This document shows, one piece after another, positions 1-4,178 of a stretch of 7,029 nucleotides of DNA (its first letter is position 1; each line of letters begins with the position of its first letter). The stretch is from Candidatus Aminicenantota bacterium (GTDB lineage Bacteria > Acidobacteriota > B3-B38 > Guanabaribacteriales > B3-B38). The notes under the pieces were generated by a model. That model was not told where the DNA came from. It ran no database searches and saw only the letters and a program-made list of their open reading frames with translations. A program made the translations under genes and the position numbers. The stretch is from contig JAOUOQ010000098.1 of NCBI GenBank assembly GCA_029880275.1, forward strand, positions 1 to 7,029. Direction: 5' to 3'.

Positions 1-1
1 T

Positions 2-1645
2 AAGCAGTATACCGACCCGCCTGCCGACCTGGTAATTAAAAATGCCAAGGTGGTAACCATTGACACGGACAATCCCAGAGCTGAAGCCATTGCCCTAAGA
101 GGTGAGTTTATCATAGCCGTCACCTCAAACAGCGCTATCGATCAGTATGTTGAAGAGGGCACTACCACGGTGATAGATGCCAAAGGGAGGCTGGTGATTC
201 CTGGATTTAATGATGCCCACTGCCATTTCGGTGCTATTGATCCCGATTATATCGATTTGCGCTACATCACCGACCCCAATATTATCACTGAGCGGGTAAA
301 GGAAAAAGTTGCTCAGGCAAAGCCGGGCGAGCTCATCAGAGGCGGGCGCTGGGAGCACGAGATGTTCTACAATAAGCAGTGGCCGACGAAAGAGCTTATT
401 GACCCGGTCTCACCGAATAACCCGGTCGCTCTGAGCCGGGCTGACGGTCATTCCGTGCTGGTAAACAGTTATGTCATCAAGAACTCTGGCATCACCAAAG
501 ATACACCCGACCCCTTCGGCGGAGAGATTCAGCGAGACCCGGTCACCGGCAAGCCCACAGGCATCTTTAAGGAAAGTGCCAAAGGATTGTTAGAGTATGG
601 AGCGGTGGAAGTGGAGCGAACTCCGGAAGAAGAGCAGGAACAGCTAATGAGGGGTTGGCAGGCAGCATTAGACATGGCAGCGGTATTAGGGGTAACAAGC
701 ATTCAGCATCCCGGAGGTGGTAACCCTGAAATATATCAGAAGTTCAAGGATATGGGGAAGCTCACCCTGCGTGTGGATGTAGCAGGACGTTTGACAGATG
801 ACGAACAACAGTTACAGCAGTATGCCGAGCTGCTAAAACAATATCCGCCAGAAGGTAACTGGATACGGTTTGGTTATCTTAAAGGAGTTCTCGACGGGAC
901 CCTCGGTTCTGGCACCATGATGGTTTTTGAGCCCTTTGAGGACGAACCCGATAAAACCGGATTGCCCCAGATGACCTACGAAGAGCTTGAACTCCGGGTG
1001 ATTGCGGCGGATAAAATGGGCTTTCAAATTGGAATTCATGCTATAGGTCCCAAGGCCAATAATTGGATCCTGAACGCATTCGAGAAGGCTCAGCAGGTAA
1101 ATGGAAAACGGGACAGCCGGCATCGCAGCGAGCATGCCCAGATTCTTATCCTCGATGATATCCCGCGCTTTGCCGAGCTGGATGTAATCGCATCAATGCA
1201 GCCAACGCACTGCATCACCGATAAGCGCTTCGCAGAAAAACGCATCGGACTTGAGCGCTGCAAGGGTGCCTATGCCTGGCGGAAGCTGCTTGATGCAGGG
1301 GCAAAAATCGCTTTTGGCACTGATTATAGCGTTGAGCCGCTCGACCCGCTGGAGGGATTATACGCTTCGGTAACACGAAAAGACCGCGCCGGTGAGCCGG
1401 GGCCCGGCTGGTTCCCGGACCAGATCCTTACCATGGAAGAAGCCATTAAGCTCTACACGCTGGATTCCGCCTATGCGGAATTCATGGAAGATCGCAAGGG
1501 CATGATTAAAGAGGGTTACCTGGCGGATGTGGTGATTTATGATAGCGATCTGATGACCATTCCTCAGGAAGAGATAATGAAGGCTCTGGTGGATTACACC
1601 GTTGTCGGCGGAAAGGTGGTGTATCAGCGGGAAGGTGCGAATTAA
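2..1645 (+). CDS. Amidohydrolase family 3 (YtcJ-like) metal-dependent hydrolase, 5' end cut by window edge
   Basis: Predicted cytosolic metal-dependent hydrolase of the amidohydrolase superfamily, family 3 (relatives: YtcJ, AepA, N-substituted formamide deformylase). The substrate cannot be read from sequence. Metal-site motifs are visible in order: the His-x-His of NDAHCHF at 218-226, a His in GIHAIG (codon 1037), a His in SEHAQI (codon 1133) and the Asp of AFGTDYS (codon 1322). KGVLDGTLGSG and the closing GYLADVVIYDSD segment are also typical; the latter belongs to the small beta domain built from both termini. The frame is open to the first base and reads PPADLVIKNAKVVTI across the GTG at 50. 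That is the usual first beta strand of this family, so the true start lies upstream and probably only a few residues are missing. From 50 to the stop there are 531 codons, near full family length. No frameshift is seen. The following gene is 429 bases away and unrelated, so no shared pathway is implied. Family assignment is firm; specificity is unknown. Confidence 0.93.
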   Translation, partial: KQYTDPPADLVIKNAKVVTIDTDNPRAEAIALRGEFIIAVTSNSAIDQYVEEGTTTVIDAKGRLVIPGFNDAHCHFGAIDPDYIDLRYITDPNIITERVKEKVAQAKPGELIRGGRWEHEMFYNKQWPTKELIDPVSPNNPVALSRADGHSVLVNSYVIKNSGITKDTPDPFGGEIQRDPVTGKPTGIFKESAKGLLEYGAVEVERTPEEEQEQLMRGWQAALDMAAVLGVTSIQHPGGGNPEIYQKFKDMGKLTLRVDVAGRLTDDEQQLQQYAELLKQYPPEGNWIRFGYLKGVLDGTLGSGTMMVFEPFEDEPDKTGLPQMTYEELELRVIAADKMGFQIGIHAIGPKANNWILNAFEKAQQVNGKRDSRHRSEHAQILILDDIPRFAELDVIASMQPTHCITDKRFAEKRIGLERCKGAYAWRKLLDAGAKIAFGTDYSVEPLDPLEGLYASVTRKDRAGEPGPGWFPDQILTMEEAIKLYTLDSAYAEFMEDRKGMIKEGYLADVVIYDSDLMTIPQEEIMKALVDYTVVGGKVVYQREGAN

Positions 1646-1734
1646 CTTTGCAAGACAAAAGGGCAATTTCCCAAGAATAAACCTTATCAACCGAGTTTTC
1701 AGACGGGTGGTCTTCAAAACGGGGTAAATATAGG

Positions 1735-1772
1735 GAAAAAATAACCTGAGAGTTCCGGATATTGGTTTTTTC
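1735..1772 (+). terminator. Possible weak terminator after the amidohydrolase gene
   Basis: GAAAAAA at 1735-1741 is complementary to TTTTTTC at 1766-1772, and an inner CC/GG pair can extend the stem. On the plus strand this places a run of six T just after GG, about 120 bases past the amidohydrolase stop. The stem is AT-rich and bulged and the loop is large, so it falls short of a classical intrinsic terminator. No better candidate was seen in this gap. Confidence 0.2.
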
Positions 1773-1956
1773 TCAATACACGGAAGCACCTATTATATTT
1801 TGTGGTGCTGGCTGCTCAAACATGCGTGGGGTATGCGTTATGTTGGGCGATACTCCCCGGTGGGAATGCAGAAACTAGCTGGCTGGCGTGAGTGATTAGA
1901 TGATTGCAGGAGTAGGGTATGCCCCCTGCTGCCGGAGTGTCACGCGAGTAGATTTG

Positions 1957-1997
1957 CAATTTGGGAGGGGTTACAGTTCATTTAAATTCTCAAATTG
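1957..1997 (+). repeat. Imperfect inverted repeat (hairpin) upstream of the GH27 gene
   Basis: CAATTTGGGA at 1957-1966 pairs with TCTCAAATTG at 1988-1997 over ten positions, one of them a G-T wobble, leaving a 21-base loop. It is not followed by a T run, so it does not look like a terminator. Its right arm overlaps the proposed -35 box of the GH27 promoter, a position where an operator could act. It could also be chance in AT-rich DNA. Confidence 0.3.
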
Positions 1998-2023
1998 AAA
2001 GAGCTTTCATCAAAGATTAAAAA
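1995..2023 (+). promoter_or_regulatory. Possible sigma-70-type promoter for the GH27 gene
   Basis: TTGAAA at 1995-2000 (five of six matches to TTGACA) is followed, after 17 bases, by TAAAAA at 2018-2023 (four of six matches to TATAAT). A transcript from here would have a leader of about 45 bases. The region is AT-rich, so chance matches are likely; AATAAT at 2022-2027 is a better -10 by sequence but is spaced too far from this -35. Confidence 0.3.
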
Positions 2024-2063
2024 TAATAGTGCACTAAATTAAATAACACAATTCCAGTAAGAA

Positions 2064-2068
2064 AGGAG
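2064..2068 (+). promoter_or_regulatory. Ribosome binding site fixing the GTG start of the GH27 gene
   Basis: AGGAG lies six bases before GTG at 2075. It supports this GTG over the in-frame ATG at 2102, which has no such site and would remove most of the export signal. The 11 bases AAGAAAGGAGT at 2059-2069 recur exactly before the FG-GAP gene at 4160-4170. Confidence 0.8.
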
Positions 2069-2074
2069 TATATA

Positions 2075-3283
2075 GTGAAGTTCAAAAGCATAGCGTTATT
2101 TATGGGAGTACTTTGGGTATTCTTATTGGCTTTTACTCTACTGATAAACTCTGAGCCCAAGGATGCTGATAGTACTAACGCAGATGAAAAGCCAAAGCTG
2201 GCGCTCACCCCGCCCATGGGCTGGAACAGCTGGAATAAGTTTGGATGCAATATCGATGAGGAGTTGATTAAGGAAATAGCCGATGCCATGGTAGAGTCCG
2301 GAATGAGAGATGTCGGATATATTTACGTTAACATCGATGACTGCTGGATGGCACCATCCAGGGATGAAGAGGGAAATCTTCAGGCTGATCCTGCTACCTT
2401 TCCCGGTGGAATCAAAGCGATTGCCGATTATGTCCACAGCAAAGGCTTGAAGCTGGGGATATATTCTTCTGCGGGAACAAAAACCTGTCAGGGATTACCG
2501 GCAAGCCTGGACTACGAAACACAGGATGCGAAAAAATTTGCCGAATGGGGAGTTGATTATCTCAAGTACGATAACTGCTATAATCAGGGACGCGATGCAG
2601 TGGAAAGGTACAAAGAGATGCGCAGGGCGCTGGATACCACCGGAAGACAAATCGTATTCAGTATATGCGAGTGGGGGCGAAATCGGCCATGGCTGTGGGC
2701 TCCGGAGATTGGAAATTTGTGGCGAACCACTGGTGATATCAGGGATAATTGGGAGAGTGTTATGTACATACTGGATCAGCAAGTTGGGCTCGCTAAGTAT
2801 GCGCATCCCGGAGCCTGGAACGACCCGGACATGCTTCAAGTAGGCAACGGAGGTTTGACTACCACTGAAGATCGGGCTCACTTCAGCCTCTGGTGTGTCC
2901 TGGCAGCACCCTTGTTGGCAGGAAATGATATTCGGTATATGACGGAAGTAACCAGAGAGATTCTTACTAACGAGGAAGCCATAGCTGTGAATCAGGACCC
3001 TGCGGGAGTACAAGGATATAAGGTTCGCGATCAAGGCGACCAGGAAGTATGGGTTAAACCTCTGGAAGATGGAGATTATGCCGTGGTGCTCCTTAATAGG
3101 GGAGAGAATGCTGCCTTTATGGCCATACGAGCAAACGAAATAGGAATGCCTGATGTTACAAGTTATAAAGTAAGAGACCTTTGGGCACACGAAGATAAAA
3201 TCACCGGAGGAAGGATTGATGCCCGGGTGCCTTCTCATGGGGCTGCCATGTTCCGTGTGCGCGTTATCTCTCCTTCAAACTGA
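2075..3283 (+). CDS. Exported GH27 alpha-galactosidase-like glycoside hydrolase
   Basis: Retaining glycoside hydrolase of family GH27 (clan GH-D), expected to release terminal alpha-linked galactose, or alpha-N-acetylgalactosamine, outside the cytoplasm. Residues about 5-24 form a hydrophobic export signal after MKFK; no lipobox cysteine follows, so it is either cleaved or an N-terminal anchor. The (beta/alpha)8 domain begins at LTPPMGWNSWNKF. The nucleophile is Asp166 in LKYDNC and the acid/base Asp221 in RTTGDI; the 55-residue spacing equals that of plant GH27 enzymes. Cys58/Cys90 and Cys138/Cys168 fall where the family has disulfides, consistent with an extracytoplasmic enzyme. WNDPDMLQVGNGG and AAPLLAGNDIR are further family signatures. 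Residues about 315-402 form the C-terminal beta-sandwich. At 402 residues it is full length with no missing key residue. It has its own leader and no sugar transporter or regulator beside it. Family is secure; galactose versus N-acetylgalactosamine preference and exact substrate are not shown. Confidence 0.95.
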   Translation: MKFKSIALFMGVLWVFLLAFTLLINSEPKDADSTNADEKPKLALTPPMGWNSWNKFGCNIDEELIKEIADAMVESGMRDVGYIYVNIDDCWMAPSRDEEGNLQADPATFPGGIKAIADYVHSKGLKLGIYSSAGTKTCQGLPASLDYETQDAKKFAEWGVDYLKYDNCYNQGRDAVERYKEMRRALDTTGRQIVFSICEWGRNRPWLWAPEIGNLWRTTGDIRDNWESVMYILDQQVGLAKYAHPGAWNDPDMLQVGNGGLTTTEDRAHFSLWCVLAAPLLAGNDIRYMTEVTREILTNEEAIAVNQDPAGVQGYKVRDQGDQEVWVKPLEDGDYAVVLLNRGENAAFMAIRANEIGMPDVTSYKVRDLWAHEDKITGGRIDARVPSHGAAMFRVRVISPSN

Positions 3284-3385
3284 ACTGTCACACTATAGCG
3301 CACCTTTTAGAGACCAGATAACTGTGGAAAGTATCTTATTGATACGATAATATCAGATCAAGGAATTACCTGAATTCTTATATAT

Positions 3386-3589
3386 CTCCTTGCCTGCCTG
3401 TATGTTCACCACGGTCATCGCTGGCGGCTGAGGAGCATTAACTCTCTGAAGCGGCTCAGCCGGGAGATCCGAAGAAAACCCAGGGTGGTGAGTATCTTCC
3501 TCAACGGAGAATCCTCTATGCGCCTTATATGAGCCCTATTGCTTAAATAGCATGAGTAATGGCTGAAGGGATATAGATATTTGATACTG
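3386..3589 (+). pseudogene. Decayed C-terminal remnant of an IS256-family (mutator) transposase
   Basis: One frame from CTC at 3386 reads LLACLY, then HRWRLRSINSLKRLSREIRR, KPRVVSIF and MRLI, then stop, ALLLK, stop, HE, stop, WLKGYRYL. This follows the C-terminus of IS256-type transposases, whose usual form is roughly HWRxIRTTNxLERLNREIRRR, then RVVxIFPN, RLVxALLxE and EEWxTGxRYL, with the same spacing throughout. The homologous frame is interrupted by TGA at 3530, TAG at 3548 and TAA at 3557; a further TGA at 3371 lies just upstream of the recognisable part. The usual Glu of N-x-x-E-R, which I take to be the third acidic catalytic residue, is Lys here (AAG at 3449). Nothing resembling the catalytic domain is found upstream, where the GH27 gene ends at 3283, so most of the gene is deleted. 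The frame continues without similarity to TAA at 3650. No terminal inverted repeats were identified around it. It indicates an old insertion; it encodes nothing functional. Confidence 0.78.
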
Positions 3590-3768
3590 TCAGATGCTTT
3601 GATAGAGGATAAAGAAAATTGCTGCCCCACGAGCCTGGAGGCAGGACATTAAAGATAAATTTGCAGAAAATTCTTTACATAGCTATTTATAAATCTTCCA
3701 TGACAAGAAATAATGAATAAAATAGATAACAAATAATAAGTTTGCACCAGATTAAGCGTTTTCGACAT

Positions 3769-3788
3769 TTTTTCCCCTGAGGGAAAAA
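3769..3788. repeat. Perfect 8-bp inverted repeat with four-base loop
   Basis: TTTTTCCC at 3769-3776 and GGGAAAAA at 3781-3788 are perfect complements around CTGA. The T run lies on the 5' side of the stem on both strands, and neither strand has a T run after the hairpin, so this is not a standard terminator. It could be a protein-binding site, a transcript hairpin or a relic of the mobile element fossilised just upstream. Confidence 0.45.
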
Positions 3789-3903
3789 GTTGATAACATA
3801 TTCCTTTTTTGCCCCTTTTAATCTCAACAATCTTTTATATGACAAACTCTACTTTGCCTCTTTATCCTCAACTCTTAAAAAATGGAACTTCATTCATTTT
3901 TTC

Positions 3904-3932
3904 TTGCTATTTTTAAAATAATGTGATATATT
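3904..3932 (+). promoter_or_regulatory. Possible extended -10 promoter for the FG-GAP gene
   Basis: TTGCTA at 3904-3909 (four of six) is followed after exactly 17 bases by TATATT at 3927-3932 (five of six), and the TG at 3924-3925 adds an extended -10 element. This is the best-formed promoter I see in the gap. Transcription from it would give a leader of about 240 bases. AT-rich surroundings lower its weight. Confidence 0.4.
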
Positions 3933-4117
3933 TCCTCGGAATTTAAACAAATTAAAAAAGGAGATTTCAGAGAGGAGATTCATAAAGAATTGCTAAAAGG
4001 ATTTTTAACGCTGAGCTCTATCAGATAATCATTACACTTTGCCATGAGATGGGTTTGGGAAGAAGAAGTTGCCTGTAGCTGTATATCTCTCAGACAGAAA
4101 AGGATCTGTAGCTCATT

Positions 4118-4139
4118 CTCCTCACCGCGGTGGTGGGAG
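4118..4139 (+). promoter_or_regulatory. GC-rich hairpin in the leader, 26 bases before the ribosome binding site
   Basis: CACCGCGGTG at 4123-4132 is a perfect 10-base palindrome, and CTCC at 4118-4121 can also pair with GGAG at 4136-4139 across a small internal loop. It stands out in its AT-rich surroundings and sits 40 bases before the ATG. It may affect translation or mRNA stability, or be a protein-binding palindrome. There is no T run after it, so it is not a terminator. Confidence 0.35.
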
Positions 4140-4164
4140 TCAATTTTCAACCTACTTTAAAGAA

Positions 4165-4169
4165 AGGAG
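4165..4169 (+). promoter_or_regulatory. Ribosome binding site of the FG-GAP gene
   Basis: AGGAG lies nine bases before ATG at 4179 and supports that start. The start is also backed by an immediate N-terminal signal peptide. The surrounding AAGAAAGGAGT matches the GH27 ribosome binding site exactly. Confidence 0.8.
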
Positions 4170-4178
4170 TTACACACT

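Larger units (their letters stand above)
1646..2074. other. Intergenic region between the amidohydrolase and the GH27 gene
   Basis: This 429-base stretch holds no supportable gene. It contains a weak A/T-armed inverted repeat early on, a GC-richer middle (about 1800-1950), an imperfect hairpin at 1957-1997 and an AT-rich end with a possible promoter for the GH27 gene. One plus-strand frame is open from 1734 to about 1900, but it has no start codon behind a ribosome binding site and resembles no family I recognise. Confidence 0.6.
3653..4178. other. AT-rich intergenic region and probable leader of the FG-GAP gene
   Basis: About 525 bases with no supportable gene. The part from 3653 to 3960 is strongly AT-rich and contains a perfect inverted repeat (3769-3788), T-rich tracts and a plausible promoter (3904-3932). 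The part from 3960 to 4178 is more mixed in composition and would be a leader of roughly 240 bases. It holds two AGGAGATT copies (3959-3966 and 3973-3980), two CTGTAGCT copies (4073-4080 and 4106-4113) and a GC-rich hairpin close to the start codon. I recognise no known riboswitch class in it. Confidence 0.5.

Noticed and set aside
1358..1789. Minus-strand open frame of 143 codons across the end of the amidohydrolase gene
   Set aside because: It is the shadow of a strongly conserved plus-strand gene, with no domain of its own and no ribosome binding site.
1734..1900. Open plus-strand frame of about 55 codons containing LKHAWGMRYVGRYSPVGMQK
   Set aside because: No start codon with a ribosome binding site, no recognised family, and length expected by chance in a GC-richer gap.
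1941..1949. CACGCGAGT shared with 6900-6908
   Set aside because: A nine-base match is expected many times by chance between positions of a 7-kb window, and the flanks do not align.
2495..3238. Minus-strand open frame of 247 codons antisense to the GH27 gene
   Set aside because: The plus strand carries the complete GH27 catalytic motifs; the antisense translation resembles no known protein.
3285..3296. CTGTCACACTAT resembling CTGTCACCTAT at the right edge (6997-7007), considered as paired element ends
   Set aside because: Only seven contiguous bases match and both are in the same orientation, so they cannot be terminal inverted repeats of one element.
3331..3345. GTATC-TTATT-GATAC hairpin after the GH27 stop as a terminator
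   Set aside because: Five AT-rich pairs without a following T run are too weak to support a terminator call.
3415..3630. Minus-strand open frame of 71 codons in the gap after the GH27 gene
   Set aside because: It is antisense to the transposase remnant, whose plus-strand reading matches a known family.
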